NCBI GenBank assembly: GCA_023260375.1
Contig: JALQVK010000107.1
Location: 1-18,015 of the forward strand
Source: Rhodoluna sp.
Lineage (GTDB): Bacteria > Actinomycetota > Actinomycetes > Actinomycetales > Microbacteriaceae
Length of the DNA stretch: 18,015 bases
Direction of reading: 5' to 3'
Shown: positions 5,899 to 14,186 of the stretch, one piece after another
Position numbering within the stretch: the first letter of the stretch is position 1
Layout: every line of letters begins with the position of its first letter
Notes under the pieces: model-generated
What the model saw: only the letters and a program-made list of their open reading frames with translations
What the model was told of the DNA's origin: nothing
Databases searched by the model: none
Made by a program: the position numbers and the translations under genes

Positions 5899-7356
5899 AA
5901 AGGGCTTCAGCTCGGCGGCAAGTTCTGGCTTGACCAAGGCTTCAACAATTGTGCCGGTTTCAATGTGCTCACTGCTAAGCAGTTTGCCATTCTGGTGAAT
6001 CTTAGAAATCAGGGCACCCTTGTCGTAAGGTATGAGCGCGTGCACGCGCACATCTGGCGACGGGATGCGTTTAGCCATCGTGGCCAGCAACTCCTCAATG
6101 CCCTCACCAGTCCTAGCTGAGACCATGACGCAGCCAGGTTCCATGCCGCGAAGAGCCATACGGGTGGCGTCGTCTACAAGGTCGACCTTATTGAAGACAA
6201 CCAGCTCGTCGATCGCTGAAGCCTCGACATCGGAGATAACTCCACGAACCGTCGAGATTTGACCGGACGGGTCAGGGTGAGAAGCGTCAACCACGTGAAC
6301 GATTAGATCAGCGTGAGAGATTTCCTCGAAGGTCGATTGGAAGGCTTCAACCAGCTGGTGCGGAAGGCTTCGCACGAATCCGACAGTGTCGGCGATGGTG
6401 TACTCGCGACCGTCCTCGGTTATCGCCTGCCGCACGGTTGGATCAAGGGTTGCAAACAGCGCGTTCTCAACCAGAACCCCTGCTTTGGTGATGCGGTTTA
6501 GAAGGCTCGACTTACCGGCGTTGGTGTAGCCGGCGATGGCTACCGCTGGAGTCTGGTTTTTGCTGCGGCTCTGGCGCTTGGTGTCGCGAGCGGGCTTCAT
6601 CTCCACAATTTCCTTGCGAAGTTTTGCGATGCGGGTGTTAATTCGGCGACGGTCAAGTTCAATCTTGGTTTCACCAGGACCACGAGAACCCATACCAACA
6701 CCACCGGCAGCCTGACCACCGGCCTGACGGCTCATCGATTCACCCCAACCGCGAAGTCGAGGCAAGAGGTACTGAAGCTGGGCTAGCTCGACCTGGGCTT
6801 TACCCTCACGACTCTTTGCGTGCTGAGCAAAAATGTCGAGGATGACCGCGGTACGGTCGATTACCTTGACCTTAACGACATCCTCGAGATTTCGACGTTG
6901 CGAAGGAGCCAATTCGGTGTCGGCAATGACCGTGTCGGCGCCGGTTTCGATTACTAGTTCGCGAAGTTCTTCGGCCTTTCCTTTGCCTAAGAAGGTGGCA
7001 GGGTCTGGCTTCACTCGGCGTTGAAGCAGGCCGTCCAAGACTTCTGAACCCGCAGTTTCGGCAAGGGCAGCCAATTCGCGAAGCGAGTTCTCAGCATCGA
7101 GCAGAGTGTTCTGACCCCAGAGGCCAATCAGCAGCACTCGCTCCATGCGCAGCTGGCGATACTCAACCTCGGTAACGTCCTCAAGTTCGGTAGAAAGCCC
7201 TGCCACACGGCGCAGAGCGGCGCGGTCGGCTACTTCCGACTGATCTCCGTCGTAGTTTCCGTGGTCGTGGGTGTCTTCGGCACCGAGCGCTTGAGCTCGG
7301 GCTCCGCGCTTCAGGATGCGGTCAATAACCGCGTCGGTGCCTTCTTTATCGCTCAT
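5884..7356 (-). CDS. hflX: GTPase HflX (ribosome-associated)
   Basis: HflX is a GTPase that binds the 50S subunit and splits or rescues stalled 70S ribosomes under stress. The 490-residue protein has the HflX N-terminal domain (VLLIGLW at 74-80, VKPDPATFLGKGKAEEL at 115-131, VIADTELAPSQRRNLE), the family linker with its glycine-rich stretch (GGQAAGGVGMGSRGPGETK, 213-231), then the G domain: G1 GYTNAGKS 276-283, G3 DTVGF 323-327, G4 NKVD 389-392 and G5 SARTGEG. The first 60 residues form a variable acidic extension common in actinobacteria. There is no Shine-Dalgarno before the ATG; TAGGCT seven bases upstream suggests a leaderless transcript. It diverges from the methyltransferase gene across only 30 bases. 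Confidence 0.96.
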   Translation of the reverse strand: MSDKEGTDAVIDRILKRGARAQALGAEDTHDHGNYDGDQSEVADRAALRRVAGLSTELEDVTEVEYRQLRMERVLLIGLWGQNTLLDAENSLRELAALAETAGSEVLDGLLQRRVKPDPATFLGKGKAEELRELVIETGADTVIADTELAPSQRRNLEDVVKVKVIDRTAVILDIFAQHAKSREGKAQVELAQLQYLLPRLRGWGESMSRQAGGQAAGGVGMGSRGPGETKIELDRRRINTRIAKLRKEIVEMKPARDTKRQSRSKNQTPAVAIAGYTNAGKSSLLNRITKAGVLVENALFATLDPTVRQAITEDGREYTIADTVGFVRSLPHQLVEAFQSTFEEISHADLIVHVVDASHPDPSGQISTVRGVISDVEASAIDELVVFNKVDLVDDATRMALRGMEPGCVMVSARTGEGIEELLATMAKRIPSPDVRVHALIPYDKGALISKIHQNGKLLSSEHIETGTIVEALVKPELAAELKPFLQGA

Positions 7357-7363
7357 CGGTTTA

Positions 7364-7380
7364 AGCCTATGGGTTAATGT
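7364..7380. promoter_or_regulatory. Back-to-back leaderless promoters of hflX and the methyltransferase gene
   Basis: The gap between the two divergent start codons is only 30 bases. On the minus strand TAGGCT (7369-7364) ends 7 bases before the hflX ATG. On the plus strand TAATGT (7375-7380) ends 6 bases before the methyltransferase ATG. Neither gene has a Shine-Dalgarno sequence. The two -10 elements are five bases apart, so each -35 region would lie within the other gene's first codons. No good -35 match is seen for either. Confidence 0.5.
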
Positions 7381-7386
7381 TTACCT

Positions 7387-7995
7387 ATGCCCCAAGAGCA
7401 CTATTTCTCCAATGACCCAAATGCTGAATTCAAACCGAAAAGCATTTCGGTGACGCTCGCTGGTCGCGAGGTTTCGGTGCTCACCGCCGGCAGCATGTTT
7501 TCGCCAGACCATGTCGACACTGGCACCAAGGTCTTGCTTGAGAATCTTGAACTCGCCCCAGACGACGGAAACATCTTGGACATTGGTTGCGGTTGGGGTC
7601 CGATTGCTTTGGCCTTGGCCATTGCGCGACCTGAAGCAACGATTTGGGCAATCGACGTGAACGAGCGCGCTTTAGAACTGACTCGCAAAAATGCCGAGCG
7701 TCTGGGTCTCACCAATGTTCGTATTGCACTGCCTGCCGATTTACCTGCCGACATTTCGTTCAACGGAATTTGGTCTAACCCACCGATTCGCGTTGGCAAG
7801 GAAGTGCTTCACGAGATTCTGCAGACTTGGCTTCCTCGCATGGTGGTTGGTGGCGACGCCTACCTAGTGGTTCAGAAAAACCTTGGATCAGATTCGCTTT
7901 TGAAGTGGCTGCAAGACACCATGACTTCGTTTGAGAGTAGCCGTTTGGAGACCGCCAAGAGTTTCCGAGTGCTACAGGTAACTCGCGAAGGCTAG
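7387..7995 (+). CDS. Class I SAM-dependent methyltransferase, RsmC/YbxB-like (probable rRNA guanine-N2 methyltransferase)
   Basis: A 202-residue protein corresponding to the catalytic MTS domain of the RsmC/RlmG family. It has the N-terminal HYFSNDP segment, the [16 protein letters not shown] motif typical of the group, SAM-binding motif [10 protein letters not shown] (64-72), an acidic loop AIDVNERAL, and the catalytic SNPPIRVGK (130-138), the N-P-P motif of N-methyltransferases. RsmC makes m2G1207 in 16S rRNA; short single-domain homologues such as YbxB are common in Gram-positives, but their exact target is less certain, so no symbol is given. It is one of three plus-strand genes and shares a CTAG at its stop with the convergent dapF. 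Confidence 0.83.
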   Translation: MPQEHYFSNDPNAEFKPKSISVTLAGREVSVLTAGSMFSPDHVDTGTKVLLENLELAPDDGNILDIGCGWGPIALALAIARPEATIWAIDVNERALELTRKNAERLGLTNVRIALPADLPADISFNGIWSNPPIRVGKEVLHEILQTWLPRMVVGGDAYLVVQKNLGSDSLLKWLQDTMTSFESSRLETAKSFRVLQVTREG

Positions 7996-8879
7996 TTCAG
8001 GTCGTCGAGGTCTAGGGTTCCATCGAAGACCAGTTCGGCAGCACCAGAAAGACCCACGTGCTCGCCCTCCTCGGTTGGGAACATGCGCACTCCTAGAGTT
8101 CCACCGGGAACGGTGACAGTCCAAATGTTTGGAGCACCTTTACCTGCCCAGTAGCGAGTAGCGAGTGCGGCAGCAACGATACCGGTGCCACAGCTCAATG
8201 TTTCTCCAACGCCACGCTCAAAGACGCGCATTTCGATAGAGCCCACGCCGTCAACGACCATTGGTTCGGCAGGCACCACGAATTCAACATTGGCGCCATT
8301 CTCTGGTGCCGGTTCCAGCTTCGGAACCTGTGTGAGATCTAGGTGCTTCAATTCTTCGGCTGATGCCAGTGCCACGACGACGTGCGGATTGCCGACATTG
8401 ATTCCCTGACCAGGACGACCAACCGCCAACTGGTGAGCGTGAACGGTCACCTCGTCGTCTAGTTTCCAACGACCCATGTCGACTGCGAAACCAGCCTTGT
8501 TTGGCTGAACATCGCGAACGCCGGCACGGGTGCCAACGGTTAGAGTTTCGCCGTTACCAACCTTGACCAAACCCTTTTCGATTAGGTAGCGAGCAAAAAC
8601 ACGGACGCCGTTGCCACACATCTCAGCGATCGAGCCGTCGGCGTTGCGATAGTCCATAAACCAAATGGCTTCCGGGCTCTCTTTGAGTAACTCCTGACCT
8701 TCTGGGACGAACTTACTTTCGACCACGCGAATGAAGCCATCGGCACCGATGCCGAAGTGGCGGTCGCAAAGCTTCGCAATCTGCTTTGGTGAAAGGCTCA
8801 GAGAATCGTTTGGGTCATGAATGAGCACAAAGTCATTGCCAGTGCCATGACCTTTCGTAAATTCAACGGTTTTTCCCAT
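7992..8879 (-). CDS. dapF: Diaminopimelate epimerase
   Basis: DapF interconverts LL- and meso-diaminopimelate for lysine and peptidoglycan synthesis. The 295-residue protein shows the two-domain epimerase fold with both catalytic cysteines: C88 in [15 protein letters not shown] and C230 in [11 protein letters not shown]. Other family segments are [12 protein letters not shown] at 9-20, [11 protein letters not shown] at 38-48 and NVGNPHVVV. Length is normal. There is no Shine-Dalgarno before the ATG, but TAGGCT lies exactly six bases upstream, so transcription may start at the ATG from a promoter overlapping the miaA stop. The stop codon TAG interleaves with that of the convergent methyltransferase in the palindrome CTAG. 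Confidence 0.96.
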   Translation of the reverse strand: MGKTVEFTKGHGTGNDFVLIHDPNDSLSLSPKQIAKLCDRHFGIGADGFIRVVESKFVPEGQELLKESPEAIWFMDYRNADGSIAEMCGNGVRVFARYLIEKGLVKVGNGETLTVGTRAGVRDVQPNKAGFAVDMGRWKLDDEVTVHAHQLAVGRPGQGINVGNPHVVVALASAEELKHLDLTQVPKLEPAPENGANVEFVVPAEPMVVDGVGSIEMRVFERGVGETLSCGTGIVAAALATRYWAGKGAPNIWTVTVPGGTLGVRMFPTEEGEHVGLSGAAELVFDGTLDLDDLN

Positions 8880-8885
8880 GAGACC

Positions 8886-8891
8886 AGCCTA
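8886..8891 (-). promoter_or_regulatory. Candidate leaderless promoter (-10) of dapF, overlapping the miaA stop codon
   Basis: TAGGCT on the minus strand ends 6 bases before the dapF ATG. Its first three bases (8891-8889) are the TAG stop codon of miaA. The same hexamer at the same type of position precedes hflX. No -35 was identified, since the upstream bases are miaA coding sequence. Confidence 0.45.
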
Positions 8892-9818
8892 TTCGTTCAG
8901 GTAGGTGTCGACGGTGTTCAAAATGTTCGGCAGTAGATTTTCATCTTGGTAATCAAACCAGTTGATACGCGGGTCCCTGCGGAACCAAGACATCTGGCGG
9001 CGGGCATAGCGTGCCGTAAGGCGCGCGGTGTCTTCAATTGCCTCATCCTCGGTGAGTTCGCCATCCAACTGTGCCAGCGCCTGAGCATAGCCAATGGCAT
9101 GCGAGGAAGTTTTACCCTCGCGAACGCCAAGTGGAATCAGGCTTTCAGCTTCGCGCAAAATGCCCTTTTCCCACATCTTTGCGGCACGCTTTTCGAGTCG
9201 ATTTACCAAATGTGCTCGATCCGAGTTCAGTCCGATTTCCAGGACCGGCTGCCAACTCTCGTTGAGATCTGGAAGCTTTGCTGAAAAGTCTTCCCCGGTA
9301 ATGGTGACTACTTCCAAGGCACGGACGATGCGACGACCGTTCTTCGGATCAATCCGGCTGGCCGTATCTGGCGCTAGCGCTTGGAGTTTGCGATAAAGCT
9401 CGCTCTCACCAATGAGAACCAGTTCGGCTTCCAAATCGGCTCGGATGGCTTCGTCGCGAGCGGCAAAGCCGAACTCATTGAGCACGGCTGCGATGTAGAG
9501 CATCGAGCCACCGAGCAAAATCGGGGTCACTCCCCCGGCCTGAAGTTCCAAAATCTTGGCTCTGGCAACAGGTTGGTATTCGGCGGCCGTCGATTCGTCG
9601 GTGATTTCCAGCCAGTCAAGCAGGTGATGTGGAACACCTTGACGTTCGTCCATTGACAACTTTGCAGTGCCGATGTCCATGCCGCGATAAAACTGCATCG
9701 AGTCACTGTTGATGACCTCAGCCTTGCCACCAGAAGCTTCGATGTGTTTGGCAATGGCAATACCAGCATCACTTTTACCGGTGCCGGTTGGCCCAACAAC
9801 CGCGATCAGCTTGGTCAT
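8889..9818 (-). CDS. miaA: tRNA dimethylallyltransferase MiaA
   Basis: MiaA adds the dimethylallyl group to N6 of A37 in tRNAs reading UNN codons; MiaB then thiolates and methylates the same base. The 309-residue protein has the P-loop GPTGTGKS (9-16), the catalytic/tRNA-binding [16 protein letters not shown] (D39), PHHLLD (63-68), [10 protein letters not shown] where GGTGLYI is usual, [10 protein letters not shown], and the C-terminal [15 protein letters not shown]. Its ATG overlaps the miaB stop as ATGA, so the two steps of the pathway are translationally coupled. The stop codon overlaps a candidate promoter of dapF. Confidence 0.96.
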   Translation of the reverse strand: MTKLIAVVGPTGTGKSDAGIAIAKHIEASGGKAEVINSDSMQFYRGMDIGTAKLSMDERQGVPHHLLDWLEITDESTAAEYQPVARAKILELQAGGVTPILLGGSMLYIAAVLNEFGFAARDEAIRADLEAELVLIGESELYRKLQALAPDTASRIDPKNGRRIVRALEVVTITGEDFSAKLPDLNESWQPVLEIGLNSDRAHLVNRLEKRAAKMWEKGILREAESLIPLGVREGKTSSHAIGYAQALAQLDGELTEDEAIEDTARLTARYARRQMSWFRRDPRINWFDYQDENLLPNILNTVDTYLNE

Positions 9819-11266
9819 TTGACCGGAGTGATCGAAAGCGCGACGCGCTTGGTCTCAGCCTCGTCGTTTAGGCGTTCGAAGGCATCGCCACCAATGGTTC
9901 GACGGATCGTAATCTCTGACGAAGTCTTTGGATCGGCAATCAGGTGGTAGGGACCAGCTTCCGACACGGTTACGGTAGCCAAATCGCCAGGACGAGGGCG
10001 CTTCACGCCTTCCGGTAGCGAGAAGTGAACCAGGCGGTTGTCGCGAGCACGGCCGGTTAGTCGGCCGGTTGCATCATCTTTGCGTCCATCGTTGGCCACT
10101 AGGACCTCAACGGTCTTACCGACCTGCTTTTGGTTTTCTTCCCAAGCGATTTTGTTGGCAACTGCTAGAAGGCGCTCGAAACGCTCCTGAACAACTTCCT
10201 TGGAAATTTGGTCGGGAAGGTCGGCTGCTGGCGTGCCAGGACGCTTCGAATACTGGAAGGTGTAGCAAACCGAGAATCTAGCTTCTTCGACCATTTTCAC
10301 GGTGTCCAGGAACTCTTCCTCGGTCTCTCCAGGGAAACCGACAATGATGTCGGTAGAAATTGCGGCGTCTGGGATTGCCTTGTTTACCTTGTCGATTATG
10401 CCTAGGAACTTATCGCGGCGGTAACTGCGTCGCATGTCCTTCAAGACCTTGTCGTTACCCGATTGCAAAGGCATGTGAAGCTGTGGCATAACATTTGGAG
10501 TTTCGGCCATGGCTTCAATCACGTCGTCGGTGAAGGCAGCAGGGTGCGGGCTGGTGAAGCGAATTCGCTCGAGACCTTCAATCTGTCCGGCAGCGCGAAG
10601 AAGTTTCGCAAAAGCACCTTTGTCGCCGAACTCGACGCCGTAGGAGTTCACGTTTTGCCCGAGCAGAGTGATCTCGATGACGCCTTCAGAAACCAAGGCT
10701 TCAATCTCGGCCAAGATTTCTCCTGGACGACGGTCGCGCTCTTTGCCACGAAGCGAAGGAACGATGCAGAAGGTGCAAGTGTTGTTGCAACCAACCGAAA
10801 TCGACACCAGCGCCGAATAGGCTGAGTCGCGCTTGGTTGGTAGTGAACTTGGGAAAGCCTCAAGGCTCTCAACAATTTCAACTTGCGCCTCTTGGTTGTA
10901 GCGAGCACGCTCGAGCAGTGCTGGTAGCGAACCGATGTTGTGTGTGCCGAAGACGGCATCAACCCATGGCGCCTTCTTGAGGATGACTGCCTTGTCTTTC
11001 TGTGCCAAGCAACCGCCAACCGCAATTTGCATGTTCGGGTTGACCTTTTTGGATGGAAGTAGCTGACCGAGGTTTGCGTAAAGCTTGTTGTCAGCGTTTT
11101 CGCGCACGGCACAGGTGTTGAAGACCACTACGTCTGCGGTTTCCCCCTCAGCTACTGGAACCATTCCGGCACCTTCGAGCAAACCAGAGAGGCGCTCGGA
11201 GTCGTGTACGTTCATGGCACAGCCATAGGTGCGTACTTGATAGGTGCGGGTTTGCGTGGAAGTCAT
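9815..11266 (-). CDS. miaB: tRNA-2-methylthio-N6-dimethylallyladenosine synthase MiaB
   Basis: MiaB is a radical-SAM methylthiotransferase that converts i6A37 to ms2i6A37. The 483-residue protein has the UPF0004 N-domain with the auxiliary cluster cysteines C16 (TYGCAMN), C52 (FNTCAVRE) and C86 (GGCLAQ), the radical-SAM cysteines C160, C164 and C167 (GCNNTCTFC), [10 protein letters not shown], the [12 protein letters not shown] strand, and a C-terminal TRAM domain from about 375 (VGKTVEVLV ... DLATVTV). The last 50 residues are a variable extension seen in actinobacterial homologues. Its ATG overlaps the recX stop by one base (TAATG). It is followed by miaA with a four-base overlap. Confidence 0.96.
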   Translation of the reverse strand: MTSTQTRTYQVRTYGCAMNVHDSERLSGLLEGAGMVPVAEGETADVVVFNTCAVRENADNKLYANLGQLLPSKKVNPNMQIAVGGCLAQKDKAVILKKAPWVDAVFGTHNIGSLPALLERARYNQEAQVEIVESLEAFPSSLPTKRDSAYSALVSISVGCNNTCTFCIVPSLRGKERDRRPGEILAEIEALVSEGVIEITLLGQNVNSYGVEFGDKGAFAKLLRAAGQIEGLERIRFTSPHPAAFTDDVIEAMAETPNVMPQLHMPLQSGNDKVLKDMRRSYRRDKFLGIIDKVNKAIPDAAISTDIIVGFPGETEEEFLDTVKMVEEARFSVCYTFQYSKRPGTPAADLPDQISKEVVQERFERLLAVANKIAWEENQKQVGKTVEVLVANDGRKDDATGRLTGRARDNRLVHFSLPEGVKRPRPGDLATVTVSEAGPYHLIADPKTSSEITIRRTIGGDAFERLNDEAETKRVALSITPVK

Positions 11267-11817
11267 TAGACCTCCGATTTTACCTGCTCAGCCAGCGCTA
11301 CACGGGTTGCAGTGCCCACAACCGAACCCGAATACCCTTTGCGGCCCAAAAACCCCGCTAGGCGGCGCTTAATGACTTCGGTTTCGAGACCTGACATGCG
11401 CCGAACTCGGTTGATTGCCAACTCATTGGCCCGGGCCTGCTCGCTCTCGGAATCGAGATCAACTAGTGCAACCTCAATTAGGTTGTCGCCGATACCCTTT
11501 TCGCGAAGCTCTCTGGCAATTGCCGATTTTGCAAGTCCCTTGGTTTTGATTCGAGAACTAGTGAAGAGCCTTGCAAAGGTTTCATCGTCGATGATTTGGG
11601 CCTCTTCGAAGCGGTCTAGAATCCGTTCGGCTATTTCCGAATCTATGCCGCGTTTAGCAAGTATCTTGCGACATTGGTCTTTTGACTTAGCCGAACGGCC
11701 TAGCTGATACAGCAAGACGTTTCGAGCCCTTGCTTCCTGGCGCTCTGGGGACAGTGAAGGGGTCGAATCCGAATCGTTTTCTTCGACTCGAGTTCGACCC
11801 CTGCGCTGAAAAGCCAT
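11266..11817 (-). CDS. recX: Regulatory protein RecX
   Basis: RecX binds RecA filaments and limits their growth and activities. From the ATG at 11817 it is 183 residues: a charged, low-complexity first 40 residues, then three helical repeats typical of RecX, including [39 protein letters not shown] and [15 protein letters not shown], and a third repeat ending [10 protein letters not shown] longer frame to 11859 exists but would overlap recA by 41 bases. The 11817 ATG lies one base after the recA stop (TAA-C-ATG), so translation is probably by reinitiation from recA. Its co-transcription with recA means it should follow SOS induction. It overlaps miaB by one base. Confidence 0.9.
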   Translation of the reverse strand: MAFQRRGRTRVEENDSDSTPSLSPERQEARARNVLLYQLGRSAKSKDQCRKILAKRGIDSEIAERILDRFEEAQIIDDETFARLFTSSRIKTKGLAKSAIARELREKGIGDNLIEVALVDLDSESEQARANELAINRVRRMSGLETEVIKRRLAGFLGRKGYSGSVVGTATRVALAEQVKSEV

Positions 11818-11818
11818 G

Positions 11819-12901
11819 TTAGGCGTTGGCCGCCTTGGCGTCCTTGACTTCTGGTGCAATTACTGGAGGAAGTTCATCAATTGGAAGATCTGCAACAGCG
11901 CGAGGAACACCAATTCCTAGCTTGGTCTTTATCTTCTTTTCGATTTCCTCGGCAATCGCTGGGTTGTCGATCAGGAACTTGCGAGCATTTTCCTTACCCT
12001 GGCCAAGCTGCTCACCTTCGTAGGTGTACCAGGCACCAGACTTCTTGACGATGTCGTGGTCGACACCGAAGTCGATGAGGCTACCCTCACGTGAGATACC
12101 AATTCCGTAGATGATGTCGAATTCTGCCTGCTTGAACGGCGAAGCCATCTTGTTCTTGACCACCTTGACGCGGGTACGGTTACCCACAGCCTCGGTGCCA
12201 TCCTTCAGGGTTTCGATACGACGAATGTCTAGACGAACCGAAGCGTAGAACTTTAGAGCCTTACCACCGGCAGTGGTTTCAGGGCTTCCGAAGAACACGC
12301 CAATCTTCTCGCGAAGCTGGTTGATAAAGATCATGGTGGTGTTGGTGCTGTTTAGACCACCGGTTAGCTTGCGAAGTGCCTGAGACATTAGACGAGCCTG
12401 TAGACCAACGTGAGTGTCTCCCATTTCGCCTTCGATTTCGGCACGAGGTACGAGAGCTGCCACAGAGTCAACCACGATTAGGTCGATTGCACCTGAGCGA
12501 ACCAGCATGTCGGCGATTTCTAGAGCCTGTTCTCCGGTGTCTGGCTGGCTTACCAAAAGTGCATCGATGTCGACGCCGAGAGCCTTTGCGTATTCAGGGT
12601 CAAGTGCGTGCTCGGCATCGATAAAGGCTGCGACGCCACCATTCTTCTGGGCGTTAGCAATTGCGTGCAAGGTAAGAGTGGTCTTACCTGAAGATTCTGG
12701 ACCGTAGATCTCTACGATTCGGCCACGAGGAAGACCGCCGATACCAAGGGCTGCATCTAGTGCGATTGAGCCGGTTGGGATGGTTTCCACTGGCGCGCGG
12801 TCGTCTGAGCCCAGGCGCATAACCGAGCCTTTACCGAACTGACGGTCAATCTGAGCTAGGGCTGTGTCTAGAGCCTTTTCGCGTTCTGCTGGACTTGCCA
12901 T
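11819..12901 (-). CDS. recA: Recombinase RecA
   Basis: RecA forms ATP-dependent filaments on single-stranded DNA, catalyses strand exchange and triggers LexA self-cleavage. The 360-residue protein has the N-terminal oligomerisation helix, Walker A GPESSGKT (67-74), [18 protein letters not shown], Walker [16 protein letters not shown], loop 1 [38 protein letters not shown] with loop 2, and the short C-terminal domain ending in an Ala/Lys-rich acidic tail. No intein is present. The ATG at 12901 is preceded by GAGGAA as ribosome site. Expression is SOS-controlled through the box at 13040-13053; the leader of about 120 bases holds a consensus DnaA box. It is followed by recX after one base. Confidence 0.98.
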   Translation of the reverse strand: MASPAEREKALDTALAQIDRQFGKGSVMRLGSDDRAPVETIPTGSIALDAALGIGGLPRGRIVEIYGPESSGKTTLTLHAIANAQKNGGVAAFIDAEHALDPEYAKALGVDIDALLVSQPDTGEQALEIADMLVRSGAIDLIVVDSVAALVPRAEIEGEMGDTHVGLQARLMSQALRKLTGGLNSTNTTMIFINQLREKIGVFFGSPETTAGGKALKFYASVRLDIRRIETLKDGTEAVGNRTRVKVVKNKMASPFKQAEFDIIYGIGISREGSLIDFGVDHDIVKKSGAWYTYEGEQLGQGKENARKFLIDNPAIAEEIEKKIKTKLGIGVPRAVADLPIDELPPVIAPEVKDAKAANA

Positions 12902-12995
12902 TTGTTCCTCTTCTTCTGCCCTGCTGGGCCATCACTTTTTATTCTGATGTGACACTATTCCGAACCAGCGACATTGACCACCGGCGTTTTCGATT

Positions 12996-13004
12996 TGTGG
13001 ATAA
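12996..13004 (-). promoter_or_regulatory. Consensus DnaA box in the recA leader
   Basis: TTATCCACA on the minus strand is an exact match to the strong DnaA box. It lies between the recA promoter and start codon, about 15-25 bases after the predicted transcription start. It is the only exact copy I noticed in the window. No AT-rich unwinding region or box cluster is present, so it is not an origin. Binding is not shown by sequence alone. Confidence 0.45.
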
Positions 13005-13025
13005 CTTCTACTCCTCGATAAAACG

Positions 13026-13053
13026 ACTCTAGCAATATTCGAACAAGTTTTCG
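13026..13053 (-). promoter_or_regulatory. SOS box and promoter of recA
   Basis: CGAAAACTTGTTCG (13053-13040, minus strand) matches CGAAC-N4-GTTCG in 9 of 10 defined bases. TAGAGT at 13031-13026 is a fitting -10 (TANNNT) nine bases downstream. A -35 would fall in the box itself; TTCGAA with an 18-base spacer is the best fit and is weak. LexA bound here would cover the promoter. The site lies 20 bases after the DUF3046 stop codon. Confidence 0.82.
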
Positions 13054-13073
13054 AATAAATCTTTTCGGCGTGT

Positions 13074-13295
13074 CTATTTTTTCGTAATTTTGTTCTGACC
13101 GTGCCAGCGGTTCTCAGGGACGTTATTTGCCCGGCAAATTGCAAACCAGACTTCTCGGAGGTCTTCCCCATCTACCAGGCATTGCTTCGCAGTGCGGTCC
13201 TGGAGTTCGGTAAGCACCAGGTCACTCTCGATAACTGCGGCATAGGCCAAGCCAAACTCATCGTTCATGAGTTCGCGGAATTTGGAAAGGCGCAA
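13074..13295 (-). CDS. DUF3046 family protein
   Basis: A 73-residue protein of unknown function, recognised by the N-terminus MRLSKFRELMNDEFGLAYA, the LTELQDRTAKQCLVDGEDLREVWFAICRANNVPENRW core and its fixed position just upstream of recA in actinobacteria (Rv2738c in mycobacteria). No catalytic motif or membrane segment is visible. The TTG start at 13295 is chosen because the family N-terminus begins there; an internal ATG ten codons later would remove it. It begins six bases after the clgR stop, without a clear ribosome site, so it probably depends on clgR translation. The next gene, recA, has its own SOS promoter just beyond its stop. Confidence 0.85.
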   Translation of the reverse strand: MRLSKFRELMNDEFGLAYAAVIESDLVLTELQDRTAKQCLVDGEDLREVWFAICRANNVPENRWHGQNKITKK

Positions 13296-13301
13296 AGGGT
13301 A

Positions 13302-13607
13302 TTACGCGTTGATTAGGGAAGTGTTTACCGCAGCAACTAGTTCAACCGGAACTGTGTCTGGGATGTTTACACCTTCGGCCATTGCCAGGCGATCTGACAC
13401 TTCTCGCATGATTTGTGAAATTGGCACATCAAGGGCCTCGGCGATTGAGAACAAGAGCTCGGAAGAAACTTCCTTCTGTCCTCGTTCGATTTCACTTAGG
13501 TAACCAAGGGCAACGGCAGCGCGGGCAGCGACCTGGCGAAGAGTCTGACGCTTGGACATACGAATGTCGCGAAGAACTTCACCAATTTCGTGACGCACTA
13601 GAACCAT
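13302..13607 (-). CDS. clgR: ClgR-type XRE-family transcriptional regulator
   Basis: ClgR activates clp protease and stress genes in actinobacteria. The 101-residue protein starts with the ClgR signature MVLVRHEIGEVLRDIR, followed by a Cro/CI helix-turn-helix (TLRQVAARAAVALGYLSEIE at 22-41) and RGQKEVSSELLFSIAEALDVP. The C-terminus is hydrophobic and small-residue rich, which in studied ClgR proteins is linked to Clp-dependent turnover; whether this one is degraded is unknown. It starts at ATG 13607 with a strong GGAGG seven bases upstream. Position between cinA and DUF3046/recA matches other actinobacteria. No classical ClgR operator was recognised in its own upstream gap. Confidence 0.9.
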   Translation of the reverse strand: MVLVRHEIGEVLRDIRMSKRQTLRQVAARAAVALGYLSEIERGQKEVSSELLFSIAEALDVPISQIMREVSDRLAMAEGVNIPDTVPVELVAAVNTSLINA

Positions 13608-13706
13608 GTGCTACCTCCTGCTAAATAATTTACCTGCTGCTACTGACAAGTATTACCAATTTGCCTTGGAGTTTCCTGTGTGAAAGCAGTGAACCTATAA
13701 ACAGTT
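13608..13706 (-). promoter_or_regulatory. clgR upstream region with candidate promoter
   Basis: The 99-base gap between cinA and clgR carries GGAGG for clgR, the palindrome TAAATAATTTA (13622-13632) just upstream of it, and TGGTAATAC (extended -10 type, hexamer 13655-13650), which would give a leader of about 40 bases. TTGTCA lies further downstream but is badly placed for a -10. No hairpin with a T-run follows the cinA stop, so no terminator for the upstream genes is seen. Confidence 0.3.
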
Positions 13707-14186
13707 CTAAATACCCAAATGTTCCCGCAGTAGAGAAATCGCCTGCTCAACGGTCTCTCGGCGGATTTCATTTCGGTCACCGGTGAGTTCCAACCGATGT
13801 ACTTTGGTTTTCTTGCCATCGGTTATTGCGACGAAGACCAATCCAACCGGGTTCCCCTCTGGCCCGGCATTGCCGGTGGTGGACACGGCAACAACCTGGC
13901 CGGCTTCCAAATCTAAACTCGCCTGACCAACCGCACAAACCCCCTGAGCCATAGCGATAGCCACTTCTGGAGAGACAGCACCTTTTTCGGCGAGGACGTC
14001 TTCATCGACTCCCAATAGCGCGACCTTGAGTTCACTGGCATACGTGACCTCTGAACCTAGGACGACGTCCGAGGCGCCAGGAATCGAAACAAATGCATCG
14101 ACCAACAAACCACCGGTAATCGATTCGGCAAAAATGAGTTTCTTACCGGCTGAACGTAATGCCTGGAGAATTTGTTCGGCACTCAC
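13707..14186 (-). CDS. cinA: CinA C-terminal domain protein (nicotinamide-nucleotide amidohydrolase, PncC type)
   Basis: The CinA C-domain deamidates nicotinamide mononucleotide to nicotinate mononucleotide, recycling NMN, which is also a by-product of NAD-dependent DNA ligase. The 159-residue protein is the stand-alone C-domain: FAESITGGLLVDAFVSIPGA, VTYASELKVALLGV, KGAVSPEVAIAMAQGV, and the active-site strand STTGNAGPEGNPVGLVFVAI. The N-terminal COG1058 (MoaB-like) domain of full-length CinA is absent, as in many actinobacteria. It starts at GTG 14186, overlapping the pgsA stop as GTGA. Enzymatic activity is inferred from family. Confidence 0.92.
   Translation of the reverse strand: MSAEQILQALRSAGKKLIFAESITGGLLVDAFVSIPGASDVVLGSEVTYASELKVALLGVDEDVLAEKGAVSPEVAIAMAQGVCAVGQASLDLEAGQVVAVSTTGNAGPEGNPVGLVFVAITDGKKTKVHRLELTGDRNEIRRETVEQAISLLREHLGI

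Noticed and set aside
10648..11112. 154-codon minus-strand frame inside miaB
   Set aside because: Alternative frame of miaB with low-complexity, implausible protein sequence; miaB itself has all expected cysteines.
11780..11800. Palindrome-like TCGACTCGAGTTCGA in recX resembling an SOS box
   Set aside because: Half-site spacing does not fit CGAAC-N4-GTTCG and it lies within coding sequence far from any start.
11818..11859. Longer recX start overlapping recA
   Set aside because: It would add 14 unconserved residues and overlap recA by 41 bases, whereas an ATG one base after the recA stop fits reinitiation.
12918..12929. GCCC-loop-GGGC hairpin upstream of the recA ribosome site
   Set aside because: Only four base pairs; too short to claim a riboswitch or attenuator without comparative support.
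12932..12988. Very short ORF in the recA leader beginning MSLVRN
   Set aside because: About 11 codons with no ribosome site; expected by chance in a 120-base leader.
13608..13706. ClgR autoregulatory operator
   Set aside because: No CGC-spacer-GCG type element could be found in the gap, so no operator is claimed.
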